Position numbers and translations under genes: made by a program. This document shows, one piece after another, positions 24,772-33,944 of a stretch of DNA of 64,000 nt; positions within the stretch are counted from its first letter, which is position 1, and every line of letters starts with the position of its first letter. The stretch comes from Bacilli bacterium (GTDB lineage: Bacteria > Bacillota_I > Bacilli_A > RF39 > UBA660), in contig JAFXYF010000008.1 of assembly GCA_017541885.1 (NCBI GenBank), positions 1 to 64,000 of the forward strand, given 5' to 3'. The notes beneath the pieces were generated by a model, which was not told the origin of the DNA, did not search any database, and was given only the letters and a program-made list of their open reading frames with translations.

Positions 24772-25563
24772 ATGTTAAAACGAGAATTTAAAGTTAATTT
24801 AAAAAGTTTTATTATATGGCTCTCAATACTTATTATTATGTTCTTATTTGTATTCTTAATTTATCCATATATTATTACAGATGATACTATGAAAAGTATG
24901 GATGAACTAATGAAAGTATTCCCTGAAGATGTTTTAAAAGCATTTAATATGGATATGAGTTCTATATCTACTGCCTATGGTTGGTTAAAGTCAGAAGGAT
25001 TTATGTTTATATTATTAGTAGTAGGATTCTATTCATCTTATTTAGGTGGCAGTATTCTACTAAAAGAAGAAAATGATAAGACAATAGAGTATTTATCATC
25101 ACTGCCAATAAAGAGAAGTAGAATTGTTACTAATAAGATTATAGTTGGAATTACTTATATAATATTAATGGTATTAATATTAGGAGTATTTAATTATATA
25201 GCTTTAAAATTAAGTTGTGATTTTGAAGAGAAACAATATCTATTATTAAGTATTACTCCATTATTTATAGGTTTACCTTTATTTGGAATTAATTTATTTA
25301 TTTCAACATTTATGCATAAAACAAAAGCAGTAGTTGGAATAAGCTTAGGAATGGTATTTATATTCTATTTATTAAATGTTTTATCTGAAATATCAAGTAA
25401 CGTAGAAGTATTAAAATATTTTAGTATTTATACTTTAGCAGATGTAAGAAATGTAATTACAGATATTACAATTAATCCAATTTATGTATTAGTAAGTTTT
25501 AGTATAACAATAGTATTTATTATTAGTTCATATATCGTGTACAATAAAAAGGAATTAATTTAA
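24772..25563 (+). CDS. ABC-2 type permease
   Basis: The protein has 263 residues with six predicted TM helices: one near residues 13-35 (SFIIWLSILIIMFLFVFLIY), a large loop, then five more, including GFMFILLVVGFYSSYLGGSIL and the typical cytoplasmic ETIEYLSSLPIKRSRI-like segment (here DKTIEYLSSLPIKRSRI). It is the partner of the preceding ATPase. A second ATPase/permease pair follows directly, so the four proteins may form one system or two. Confidence 0.87.
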   Translation: MLKREFKVNLKSFIIWLSILIIMFLFVFLIYPYIITDDTMKSMDELMKVFPEDVLKAFNMDMSSISTAYGWLKSEGFMFILLVVGFYSSYLGGSILLKEENDKTIEYLSSLPIKRSRIVTNKIIVGITYIILMVLILGVFNYIALKLSCDFEEKQYLLLSITPLFIGLPLFGINLFISTFMHKTKAVVGISLGMVFIFYLLNVLSEISSNVEVLKYFSIYTLADVRNVITDITINPIYVLVSFSITIVFIISSYIVYNKKELI

Positions 25564-25573
25564 GGAGATTATT

Positions 25574-26278
25574 ATGATAGAGATTAAAAATGTAACTAAA
25601 AAATATGGAGATAAAAAAGCAGTAGATAATGTATCATTCACAGTAAATGATGGAGATATATTTGCTTTTATTGGACACAATGGAGCAGGAAAAACTACAT
25701 TAATTAAATCAATAGTAGGAATTCATGATTTTGATGAAGGAGATATTTTAATAGATGGAATGTCTATTAAAGATAATCCTGTAGAATGTAAAAAGAAAAT
25801 GGCATTTGTTCCAGATAATCCAGAAACATATGAACATATGAAAGCCATAGATTACATTAATTTTATTTGTGATATGTATGAAATAGATACTGAGACAAGA
25901 GTAAATAATATAAAAAAATATGCTAAATTATTTGATATGGAAGATAAATTAAATGATACTATTGATAGTTATTCTCATGGTATGAAACAAAAAGTAGTAT
26001 TAATATCAGCTCTAGCACATGACCCTAAAATACTTATAATGGATGAACCATTTGTAGGATTAGATCCTAAAGCAGTATTTGATATTAAAGAAGTATTAAA
26101 TGAAATGGTTAAAGAAGGAAAAATTGTATTCTATTCAACTCATATATTGGATGTAGCTGAAAAGCTATGTTCAAGAGTTGCTATTATAAAGAATGGAAAA
26201 TTAGTAAAAGCAGGAAGTATGAAAGAAATTAAAGGAGATAAATCTCTAGAAAATGTCTTTATGGAATTAGAGGGTTAA
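25574..26278 (+). CDS. ABC transporter ATP-binding protein
   Basis: The protein has 234 residues. Walker A is GHNGAGKTT (34-42), the signature is YSHGMKQKV, Walker B is ILIMDEPFVGLDP and the His loop is YSTHILD. It lacks the C-terminal extension of the first ATPase. It is encoded 10 nt after the ABC-2 permease, with AAGGAGAT, and just before the large permease at 26281, its likely partner. Confidence 0.92.
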   Translation: MIEIKNVTKKYGDKKAVDNVSFTVNDGDIFAFIGHNGAGKTTLIKSIVGIHDFDEGDILIDGMSIKDNPVECKKKMAFVPDNPETYEHMKAIDYINFICDMYEIDTETRVNNIKKYAKLFDMEDKLNDTIDSYSHGMKQKVVLISALAHDPKILIMDEPFVGLDPKAVFDIKEVLNEMVKEGKIVFYSTHILDVAEKLCSRVAIIKNGKLVKAGSMKEIKGDKSLENVFMELEG

Positions 26279-26280
26279 TT

Positions 26281-27885
26281 ATGAAAAAGATATATTCACT
26301 ATTAAAAGCATGTATGACTAGTGATATGAATATCTTTAAGATTAAACAAAAAAAGGATAATAAAAAGAATCTATTACCTATAGTTTTATCTTGTCTTTTC
26401 ATGTTTGCAATCTGGTCTAATGCTAATATGATATTTGAAGAATTAGCTCCAATGCACCTTCAAATATTAGTAATATCAATGATAGTTTTCGCAACATCAA
26501 TAATGGTAATTGTAGAAGGAGTATATAAAGCAGGTCCATTACTTTTTAATTGTAAGGATGATCAGTTATTATTATCTCTACCAATTAAAAGAAGTACTGT
26601 ATTATTTGTTAGAATGTTTAAATTCTATGTATTTGAACTAGTATTTAATAGTTTATTTATAATTCCATTAATAATAGCTTACCTAAGATGGGCAGAAAAC
26701 ATAGAATGGACATTTTTCCTAACAAGTTTTGTAATGCTTATATTCTTACCAATAATACCAATAACATTATCTTGTATTTTAGGAGCAATCTCATCAAGTC
26801 TATCTAGTAGATTTAAATTTAAGAATTTAGCTCAAATATTAATATCAATGGCAGTAATCTTTGGAGTATTCTTCCTATCATATAATATGGATCATATGGC
26901 AGAGTATCTTGCTAAACACGCTACAAGCATAAATGATTTTATAATGAAAATATATTATCCAGCTGGAGTCTATGCAAAATTAATAACTGAGTTTAATGTT
27001 ATAGATTTATTAATATTTATTCTAGTAAATATAGTAATATTTGTAATTACATTATTAGTATTAAGTAAATTCTATTTCAAGATAAATTCAAGATTAAAAA
27101 ATGTATCAACATCTAAAAAAGTAAAAATAGATAATCTAGTAATAAAATCTAGATCAAAAACTATTTCATTAATAAGAAAAGAATTAAATACTTTCTTTAA
27201 AACACCAGTATTCATAGTAAATGCTGGCTTCAGTTTAGTATTATTTGTAATAGCAGTAATAGGAATATGTATTAAATATGATAGTGCTATTAATCTATTT
27301 AAAGACTTTTTACCAGAAGATGTATTAAAGAACTATATATCAATAATTATATTTATAATGATATCATTTGCCTCATATATGACATCTATTACTAATTCAG
27401 TAATAAGTCTAGAAGGAAAGAATATAAATATATTAAAATCTTTACCATTAAAAGTAAAAACAATAATAATGTCTAAAGTATATGGAGCATTATTAATCAC
27501 AACTCCTCCAATAATAATAGGAGATATAATATTATTTATAAGATTCAAATTAAATATTTTTGAAATGATTATACTATTATTACTATCTATTTTAATGCCA
27601 CTAGTATCACACTTTATTGGAATAATCATGAATCTAAAATATCCAAAATTAGATTTTGAAAATAGTGCAGAAGTAGTAAAACAAAGTACAAGTTCATTCT
27701 TATCAGTAATGGTTGGGATGCTATTATTAATAACATCAGTAATAATAGTTACTAAATTAATTGAATTTATTAGTTCATTACTAATTCTTCTAATATTCTT
27801 AGGAATATATATAATAATTGATATTATTCTTTATACTTATCTAACAAAAGTATCAGTAAAAGAATTCAATAAATTAACAATTTAA
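26281..27885 (+). CDS. Large ABC exporter permease
   Basis: The protein has 534 residues with about twelve hydrophobic helices in two halves separated by a basic cytoplasmic region near residues 270-305. Segments such as NCKDDQLLLSLPIKRSTVLFVR and EGKNINILKSLPLKVKTIIM repeat the coupling-loop pattern (LSLPIKR / KSLPLKV) twice, so it looks like two fused ABC-2-like halves. It follows the small ATPase by 2 nt. No substrate can be named. Confidence 0.82.
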   Translation: MKKIYSLLKACMTSDMNIFKIKQKKDNKKNLLPIVLSCLFMFAIWSNANMIFEELAPMHLQILVISMIVFATSIMVIVEGVYKAGPLLFNCKDDQLLLSLPIKRSTVLFVRMFKFYVFELVFNSLFIIPLIIAYLRWAENIEWTFFLTSFVMLIFLPIIPITLSCILGAISSSLSSRFKFKNLAQILISMAVIFGVFFLSYNMDHMAEYLAKHATSINDFIMKIYYPAGVYAKLITEFNVIDLLIFILVNIVIFVITLLVLSKFYFKINSRLKNVSTSKKVKIDNLVIKSRSKTISLIRKELNTFFKTPVFIVNAGFSLVLFVIAVIGICIKYDSAINLFKDFLPEDVLKNYISIIIFIMISFASYMTSITNSVISLEGKNINILKSLPLKVKTIIMSKVYGALLITTPPIIIGDIILFIRFKLNIFEMIILLLLSILMPLVSHFIGIIMNLKYPKLDFENSAEVVKQSTSSFLSVMVGMLLLITSVIIVTKLIEFISSLLILLIFLGIYIIIDIILYTYLTKVSVKEFNKLTI

Positions 27886-27890
27886 AAAAT

Positions 27891-27915
27891 AAGACTAGAT
27901 TATTCTAGTCTTTTC
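27891..27915 (+). terminator. Rho-independent terminator (GACTAG type)
   Basis: AAGACTAGA-TTAT-TCTAGTCTT plus T run, ends the ABC operon. Confidence 0.9.
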
Positions 27916-27918
27916 TAT

Positions 27919-27924
27919 TATAAT
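27919..27924 (+). promoter_or_regulatory. -10 box of the sortase gene
   Basis: TATAAT right after the terminator, 22 nt before ATG 27947. Confidence 0.45.
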
Positions 27925-27946
27925 TAAGTAAGAATAGGGTGATTAT

Positions 27947-28642
27947 ATGAAAAAGAAAACTAAAAGTCTTTTAATTAAAGTAGTTTTATTATTAATATTT
28001 GCTGCCGGTATATTTTTTGGTGGTAAATCAATACTATATTGGATGGTAGAAAATAGAGTAGTAAAAGATATAGTAGAGGAAGAAGAAAAAAGATTAGTAA
28101 AAGAAGAAGATATTACTTATCTAGATCCTGAAATTAAAAGAGATAATTTCTATACAGTTGGATGGTTAATAGTAGATGGTACTAAAATTAATTATCCAGT
28201 AGTAAGATATATAGATAATGACTATTATTTAAATCACGATTTTAAGAATCAAGATAATAGTGCTGGTTGGATATTTATGGATTATCAAAACAAATTAGAT
28301 GATGATAATTTAGTAATATATGGTCACCATAGACAAGATGGTTCAATGTTTGGATCAATTGATAATTTATTTAGTAAAAAAGATGATGAAAATATTGAAA
28401 TTTCACTAATTACTACAGATGAAATAATTACTTATAAAGTATTCTCAGTATATAAAACAACCAAAGATGATGATTATATAACAAGAAACTTTGATAATTT
28501 TAATAAAAAAGTTAAAGAACTTCAAGAAAAGAGTGAAGTAGAATTTAATCAAGATGTATCAAAAACTTCACAAATTATTACTCTATCAACATGTCATGAT
28601 AACAATGTAGATAGAATAGTAGTTCATGGATATAAAAATTGA
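27947..28642 (+). CDS. Class B sortase
   Basis: The protein has 231 residues. An N-terminal signal anchor (about 9-27) is followed by the sortase beta-barrel. Catalytic residues are H127 (YGHHRQDGSMF), C216 (LSTCHD) and R223 (DRIVVHG). The spacing and the YLNHDF and GWIFMDY segments fit class B. It acts outside the membrane and links proteins bearing an NPxTx-like signal to peptidoglycan. Three proteins in this window carry NPKTG followed by a hydrophobic stretch and Lys (36931, 39475, internal in 54800), and are plausible substrates. GGGTGAT precedes the ATG. Confidence 0.92.
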   Translation: MKKKTKSLLIKVVLLLIFAAGIFFGGKSILYWMVENRVVKDIVEEEEKRLVKEEDITYLDPEIKRDNFYTVGWLIVDGTKINYPVVRYIDNDYYLNHDFKNQDNSAGWIFMDYQNKLDDDNLVIYGHHRQDGSMFGSIDNLFSKKDDENIEISLITTDEIITYKVFSVYKTTKDDDYITRNFDNFNKKVKELQEKSEVEFNQDVSKTSQIITLSTCHDNNVDRIVVHGYKN

Positions 28643-28671
28643 AATTAGGTCTTCCTAATTCTTTTTTTTTG
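28642..28671 (+). terminator. Rho-independent terminator after the sortase
   Basis: AATTAGG-TCTT-CCTAATT followed by CTTTTTTTTT. Confidence 0.85.
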
Positions 28672-28674
28672 TAA

Positions 28675-28740
28675 TATAATTGTTATATATAGTAGAAGGC
28701 TATATGAAACTACGTAGATATCATATGGAGGTGGTTCAAG
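28675..28740 (+). promoter_or_regulatory. -10 box and leader of the TasA/SipW operon
   Basis: TATAAT at 28675-28680 is followed by a leader of about 50 nt that contains ATATAG...CTATAT (28686-28705), the 8-bp palindrome CTACGTAG (28710-28717) and the ribosome-binding site GGAGGTGG (28727-28734). The leader is longer than those of neighbouring units. Confidence 0.45.
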
Positions 28741-29850
28741 ATTACTAGTAAAAAGAGATTATTTTTACTAGGTTTAGTATTGTTTTTAATCATGTGTATC
28801 TCTGGGATATACTCCTTAACAGACGAAATGAACAAAACAGAAAGTGGTTTATCTACAAGTGCAGTAGATATTGAGATTAAAGAATACAATCAAAACAATG
28901 AACCATTTCAAGATGATGGAAAAGTAGTAATGCCTGGAGATGAAATAATACTCATTCCAAGAGTAAATAATCTCGGGATTGAATGCTATTTAAGAGCAAA
29001 GATAACTTATACTATTAGGGATGAATCTTTCAATGTAGAAGATTACATCAATGGTAATTACTCTTCTTGGACTAAGAGTGGAGAGTATTACTATTACGAT
29101 GGAGTCTTTGATAAAGAAGCTTCTGTTGATCTATTCAACAAAGTAACAATCCCAAATCTATCAAACGATTACTACGGAAGTATAATTGTTGTCCATATTG
29201 TTGTTGAAGCAATACAAGCAAAGAACTTCGATGGTAATTGGGAAGGAATTGAAATCAAAGAAAGTGTTGATAGAACATATGATATTGATTATGATGGAGA
29301 GTCATCCGTTATATATGAAGATAATGTTCATAAACATATTACTTTAGATGATCATTTCTTTGATAATCTAGGAAACTTACTTCCTGGAGATAGTATTAGT
29401 GAAGAAATTACAATATTAAATAGCAGCTATGATAAAAATGAATATTTCGTTGCTATCGATTACGATAATTTATCTGATGAAGAAAAAGCACTACTTCGCA
29501 GTATTAAATTAAAAATAAGAAATAGTAATGGAGAAGAACTTGTCTCTAGTAATCTAGAAGATAAGACAAGACATAGTCTAGGAATCTATCGAAAAGGTGG
29601 AGGAGATAGACTAACAATTGAGTTATCTTTACCAACTGATATTGATAACGATTATAGTAAATTATTTACTAAAATAATGTGGAGATTCTCATATGATGTA
29701 ATAAGTCATGGAAATCTGCCACCAAATCCTAATACATGGGATTTAAAATTTGATTTGTCTATAGCATTATTTATTGCTTCAGCAATTGGATTCTTAGTTG
29801 TCCTATTTGCATGGAAAATAAATAATGATGATATAGAAAAAAACAATTAA
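28741..29850 (+). CDS. TasA-operon-associated surface protein with N- and C-terminal TM segments (AUU start)
   Basis: The protein has 369 residues if it starts at ATT 28741, which sits 6 nt after GGAGGTGG and restores a basic SKKR plus hydrophobic signal (RLFLLGLVLFLIMCISGIYS). The only in-frame start codons downstream (TTG 28780, ATG 28792) would remove that signal and have no ribosome-binding site. The extracellular part carries STSAVDIEIKEY and VVMPGDEIILIPRVNN, like TasA/camelysin-type fibres; a second MPGD-like element, LLPGDSISEEITILNSS, follows. A C-terminal TM helix (SIALFIASAIGFLVVLFAW) ends in charged residues. Probably an anchor or accessory of the fibre; inference. Confidence 0.72.
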   Translation: MTSKKRLFLLGLVLFLIMCISGIYSLTDEMNKTESGLSTSAVDIEIKEYNQNNEPFQDDGKVVMPGDEIILIPRVNNLGIECYLRAKITYTIRDESFNVEDYINGNYSSWTKSGEYYYYDGVFDKEASVDLFNKVTIPNLSNDYYGSIIVVHIVVEAIQAKNFDGNWEGIEIKESVDRTYDIDYDGESSVIYEDNVHKHITLDDHFFDNLGNLLPGDSISEEITILNSSYDKNEYFVAIDYDNLSDEEKALLRSIKLKIRNSNGEELVSSNLEDKTRHSLGIYRKGGGDRLTIELSLPTDIDNDYSKLFTKIMWRFSYDVISHGNLPPNPNTWDLKFDLSIALFIASAIGFLVVLFAWKINNDDIEKNN

Positions 29851-29867
29851 GAAAGAGGTAAAAAAAT

Positions 29868-30527
29868 ATGAACAAAAAGAAAACAATTTTAGCCGCAGTT
29901 GTACTTTTACTAGTATTCGTAGTAGGAGGAGCAATTGCATATTTCACTGACACAGCTACAAAAACAAACACATTTACAATTGGTAATGTAGATATTGATT
30001 TAGTTGAAACAGCTTGGGATGCATTAGCTGATACAAATGATAATGATATTCCAGATGCTGCAGAAGACATGATGCCTGGAGAATTTGTTACAAAGGACCC
30101 AGTAATTAGAAATCTTTCAACTAAAAATCCTGCATATGTATTTGCTAAGGTAGAAGTACCTTGTTCTAAAACAGTTTCAACTCCATCATTACCTACTACA
30201 GAATTATTTACATATACTGTAAATAGTGCATGGACTGAGTTAACAGGAGAAGCAGTTGCTTGTACAGATAGTGGAACTGCTACACACGTTTACTATTATG
30301 GAACTGGTGGTACTTTAACAGAATTAGCTAAAGCTACAAACGATTCTACTCCAACTGCTGCACCAGCATTATTTGTTGATAACAAAGTTACATTATTAGG
30401 TACATTAAGTTCTGAACAAATCCCTAATCCAACAGCTGCAAAGAATATTGTAGTTACTGGATATGGAATTCAAACTGAAGGTTTAGCAAGTACAGCTCCT
30501 GCAACTGTTTGGGGATACTTTGCATAA
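29868..30527 (+). CDS. TasA/camelysin-like secreted fibre protein with SipW-type signal
   Basis: The protein has 219 residues. The signal region KKKTILAAVVLLLVFVVGGA, then IAYFTDTATKTNTFTIGNVD, is the SipW-dependent signature (hydrophobic core, AYFTD, NTFTxGN). The mature domain contains DMMPGEFVTKDPVIRNLSTKNPAYVFAKVEVP, as in TasA-family beta-sandwich subunits that polymerise into biofilm matrix fibres. It is encoded 17 nt after the anchor-like gene with AAAGAGGT and just before the SipW-like peptidase that should process it. High Thr/Ala content fits an abundant extracellular protein. Confidence 0.85.
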   Translation: MNKKKTILAAVVLLLVFVVGGAIAYFTDTATKTNTFTIGNVDIDLVETAWDALADTNDNDIPDAAEDMMPGEFVTKDPVIRNLSTKNPAYVFAKVEVPCSKTVSTPSLPTTELFTYTVNSAWTELTGEAVACTDSGTATHVYYYGTGGTLTELAKATNDSTPTAAPALFVDNKVTLLGTLSSEQIPNPTAAKNIVVTGYGIQTEGLASTAPATVWGYFA

Positions 30528-30534
30528 TTAATTT

Positions 30535-31017
30535 ATGAAAATCATTAAAGGAATAATTAACGTCTTAACGACGTTAATTATTGTCATTGGAGGATTATTT
30601 TTAATACTATATTTTTGCGGTGTTGTACCATACGTAGTATTATCTGGATCTATGGAACCTACTATAGAGACAGGTAGTGTATGTTTTATAAATAAAAATA
30701 CAAAGATTAGTAGTATTAAAGAAAAAGATATTATTGCTTTTAAGTTTAAAGATGGTACTTTAGTAACTCATAGAGCTATTAAAATTACTGATTCAGGAAT
30801 AACAACTAAAGGTGATAATAATGAAGATATAGATGGTAATAAAGTAACAAAAGAAAATTTTGTAGGTAAAAATATAATATGGATTCCTAAAGTTGGTTAT
30901 CTTATTAAAGCATGCCAAACAACTAAAGGAAAAATAATATTATTTACTATTGTAATATTACTATTTGTATCAGGTTTTCTCTTTGGAGAAGATAAAAAGA
31001 AAAAATTAGAAGATTAA
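30535..31017 (+). CDS. sipW: SipW-type signal peptidase I
   Basis: The protein has 160 residues. An N-terminal TM helix (about 10-28) is followed by VVLSGSMEPTIETGS with nucleophile S39, then LVTHRAI, where H79 replaces the Lys of standard bacterial enzymes, and GDNNEDID, which supplies the Asp. A C-terminal TM helix is present. This is the ER/SipW-type S26 peptidase that releases TasA-like proteins. Only AATTAATTT precedes the ATG, so translation initiation is weak or coupled to the fibre gene 7 nt upstream. Confidence 0.9.
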   Translation: MKIIKGIINVLTTLIIVIGGLFLILYFCGVVPYVVLSGSMEPTIETGSVCFINKNTKISSIKEKDIIAFKFKDGTLVTHRAIKITDSGITTKGDNNEDIDGNKVTKENFVGKNIIWIPKVGYLIKACQTTKGKIILFTIVILLFVSGFLFGEDKKKKLED

Positions 31018-31039
31018 CAAGAAGAAAGAGGTGAGAAGT

Positions 31040-33385
31040 ATGAATAGAATCAAACAATATGCATTTTTGTTTGTTTTTGCTATCTCATCTCTTTTTGTTG
31101 TTAAAGGTATTTATGGCTACTTTACTGTTGAAACAGAGCCAAAAGTAAATGCTTTATCAATAGAGAAGAATACAAGTTATACTGTAGTTCATGAATTAAT
31201 GAATATAGATGGAACTACTTATACTGAGCATAGTAGAACTCATTATGCAGAAGTACCGCTCGGTCAAGAAGTAACACCAGCAGTATTAACTCTAGAAGGA
31301 TTTACATCCCCTGCAACACAGACAGTAACCTTAAATAGCTTTAATGATACAGTAATCACATATAGATATACAAGAAATCAGTATACTTTAACAATAAATA
31401 ATAGTACTTATGTAACAACAAGTACTCCTAGTGGAACATATTACTATGGACAAGAAATACATTTAGTTGCCGATGAAGAAAATGGAAATGGTGCTCCATT
31501 CGTAAGATGGAGTAATAATGAAACCAATAGAGATTATACTTTTACATTAACAGGAAATACAACGATTGGTCCGATATATGCTGATAGTTATACAATTACA
31601 TATGTTCCGAATAATGAAGAAGATCCATTTACGGAAGAAATAATACAACATGAACCAATCACAACGTTCCCAGATGTAGAATATAATGATTGTTCTAGTA
31701 GTACAGGATCTTTTCAAGAAAGAGGATGTACTTACTATTATCAATTCCTTGGTTGGTATAAAGAATCCAACTTTGTTACTAAAGTAGATGAAACTTTTGT
31801 TCCTACAGGGAATACAACATTATATGCAAAATGGAATAAAATCTATTATGGTCATCCAGGACAATATGAGTTTACTGGAAATAGCTTTATAAATACATAT
31901 GTAGAGTTATTTAATGAAGAAAATGCTAGAAAAGACTTCATTGTAACATTTACAGTTGATGAATATACAGGTTTTAATAATACTGGTAATTCAGATCATA
32001 GAGGAACAATTTTCTCTAATATGGATGAATCAGGAAATCCTTATTATGGTGTACACTTCTATCATGATACAGAATATGTAGTAAATATTAATGCATCAAC
32101 GAATCAAAATGATAGGATGAAAGATAATACGACTGGTTATGTTACAGGCCAAAAAGTAGTATTTAAAAGAGAAAATGGAATAGTCTATTATAGTTATGAT
32201 GATGGTCCATTCGTTCAAACTAAAAACTTCAGTTCATTTACTGCATACTTCGATGATCCTGCAACATTCGGTGGAGGTTTTAAACCGAATGATCCAAGAT
32301 ATTTAATTGGAAAATTATCTGACATGAGTGTAGAAATAATTGAACCAGAAACATATACAATTCATTTTGATGCTAATGGTGGTACTGGTGTAATGCCTGA
32401 TCAAGTTATTGAACTTGGAGATACACCAAATATAACATCAAACAGCTTTACAAATGGTGATTCTACATTTGGTGGATGGAATACTGCTGCAGATGGAACT
32501 GGTACAAGCTATACAAATAATTACGCTATAACATCTGATTTAGCAAATGCTGGAGAGACACTTACATTATATGCACAATGGATACCTACAGATCATTACT
32601 ATGTTCACTTTGATGCAAATGGTGGAACTGGTACAATGGATAATCAAAGTTTTGTTGTTGGTGCTCCTGCTGAACCTTTAACATCAAACGAATTTACAAG
32701 AACTGGTTATGAATTTAGAGGATGGAATACTGCAGCAGATGGAACTGGTACACATTATGATGATGAAGAAGCAGTAAGTGGTTTAAGTAATGTTGTTGAT
32801 GATGTTGTTACATTATATGCAGAATGGTGGAAGATTCAATACATTCATACAGGTGATGCAACATTTAATTGTACTCAAAGCACATTTATTGATACTGGTG
32901 TTAATGTATTTAGCTCTGCTAATATTAATAAGGATTTTGAGATTAGATTTACATTCAAGTCTGTTGCTAATGATCAAATAGCATGTACAGCTCAACAACC
33001 TACAATATTCAATGTTAAAGATGAATCTAATAATGCTATGCCTGGATTTAACTTACGTTTCAACGAAAAGAAAGACCCTGTTACAAAAATAACTCCTACA
33101 TATAAATGGAAAGCAAATGGAAATTCTACGAGTGGAGCTACTATTAATACAACTAATGCACCAATTGAATTCATCTATAAGAGAACTAATAGAGTTATTA
33201 CAATGCAATATAAATACAATAATACAACAAGTTCTGTGACTGAAATCATTAATCAAAGTTCATGGACATTAAATCAACCTTTTGCAACTAATGTAGCATT
33301 TGGAGGATACTTCGATGGCAATAACCAACCTGGAAGATTCTTCAAAGGAACTTTAGCAGATATGATTATCTTAATGGATGATTAA
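31040..33385 (+). CDS. Large InlB/Flg_new-repeat surface protein with SipW-like signal
   Basis: The protein has 781 residues. The N-terminus (YAFLFVFAISSLFVVKGIYG, then YFTVETEPKVNAL) resembles the SipW-type signal of the fibre gene. Three to four InlB B-repeat-like units occur (HFDANGGTGVMPDQVIELG, FGGWNTAADGTGTSYTNN; HFDANGGTGTMDNQS, FRGWNTAADGTGTHYDD). Two lectin/laminin-G-like domains surround them (YGHPGQYEFTGNSFINTYVE, YIHTGDATFNCTQSTFIDTG). No C-terminal anchor is seen. ATG 31040 follows AGAGGTGAG; the GTG at 31031 lies within that site. It is the last gene of the TasA/SipW operon, so it may be a fibre-associated adhesin. Confidence 0.82.
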   Translation: MNRIKQYAFLFVFAISSLFVVKGIYGYFTVETEPKVNALSIEKNTSYTVVHELMNIDGTTYTEHSRTHYAEVPLGQEVTPAVLTLEGFTSPATQTVTLNSFNDTVITYRYTRNQYTLTINNSTYVTTSTPSGTYYYGQEIHLVADEENGNGAPFVRWSNNETNRDYTFTLTGNTTIGPIYADSYTITYVPNNEEDPFTEEIIQHEPITTFPDVEYNDCSSSTGSFQERGCTYYYQFLGWYKESNFVTKVDETFVPTGNTTLYAKWNKIYYGHPGQYEFTGNSFINTYVELFNEENARKDFIVTFTVDEYTGFNNTGNSDHRGTIFSNMDESGNPYYGVHFYHDTEYVVNINASTNQNDRMKDNTTGYVTGQKVVFKRENGIVYYSYDDGPFVQTKNFSSFTAYFDDPATFGGGFKPNDPRYLIGKLSDMSVEIIEPETYTIHFDANGGTGVMPDQVIELGDTPNITSNSFTNGDSTFGGWNTAADGTGTSYTNNYAITSDLANAGETLTLYAQWIPTDHYYVHFDANGGTGTMDNQSFVVGAPAEPLTSNEFTRTGYEFRGWNTAADGTGTHYDDEEAVSGLSNVVDDVVTLYAEWWKIQYIHTGDATFNCTQSTFIDTGVNVFSSANINKDFEIRFTFKSVANDQIACTAQQPTIFNVKDESNNAMPGFNLRFNEKKDPVTKITPTYKWKANGNSTSGATINTTNAPIEFIYKRTNRVITMQYKYNNTTSSVTEIINQSSWTLNQPFATNVAFGGYFDGNNQPGRFFKGTLADMIILMDD

Positions 33386-33395
33386 ATATAAATAA

Positions 33396-33422
33396 AACAG
33401 AAGATTATTCTTCTGTTTTTTT
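33396..33422 (+). terminator. Terminator of the TasA/SipW operon
   Basis: ACAGAAG-ATTATT-CTTCTGT with a T run. Confidence 0.88.
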
Positions 33423-33450
33423 ATGCTATAATAATACTGGAGATGAACTT

Positions 33451-33936
33451 ATGATATTAGTAATAGAAAGTATTATTTTATGTATTCTTTTTACAGTAAT
33501 GGTTTATATAATGTCTAGAGAACCAATTAAAACATTATATAATTATCCCCCTAAGATACAAGAAAGAGTAAAAATGTTAGAAGGATATAAAGATAAAATG
33601 CCAACACAAGAAAATAAGATTACTGCTAAGATAGGAGCATCCATAATATTCTTAATAATAATGTGTATTTTATTACGATATATTAATGGTTGTACTACAT
33701 TTACTGATGCATTTATAAATGGTTTTATATTATGGACTGTAGTAAATTTATATGATCTAATAGTATTAGATATTATATGGTTTTGTCATGATAAATTCTT
33801 TGTGTTTAAAGGTACTGAAGATATGGAATCTGAATATCATAATTATTGGTTTCATACTAAAGGATTCTTTATTGGAGAAGGATTAGCTTTAATTATCTGT
33901 ACATTATCTTCCTTAATCATTCACTTTGTTTTATAG
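33451..33936 (+). CDS. Four-TM membrane protein, function unknown
   Basis: The protein has 161 residues. Hydrophobic helices lie at about 2-20, 63-80, 86-110 and 138-158, and a short cytoplasmic basic/Pro segment (NYPPKIQERVKMLEGYKDK) follows the first. A conserved-looking IIWFCHDKFFVFKG loop precedes an aromatic YHNYWFHTKG. No family is recognised with confidence. GGAGATGA lies upstream of the ATG; the next gene starts 8 nt downstream. Confidence 0.7.
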   Translation: MILVIESIILCILFTVMVYIMSREPIKTLYNYPPKIQERVKMLEGYKDKMPTQENKITAKIGASIIFLIIMCILLRYINGCTTFTDAFINGFILWTVVNLYDLIVLDIIWFCHDKFFVFKGTEDMESEYHNYWFHTKGFFIGEGLALIICTLSSLIIHFVL

Positions 33937-33944
33937 GAGTATTT

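Noticed and set aside
23888-27885. Lantibiotic immunity/export cluster
   Set aside because: No precursor peptide, modification enzyme or two-component regulator lies in or near the ABC operon.
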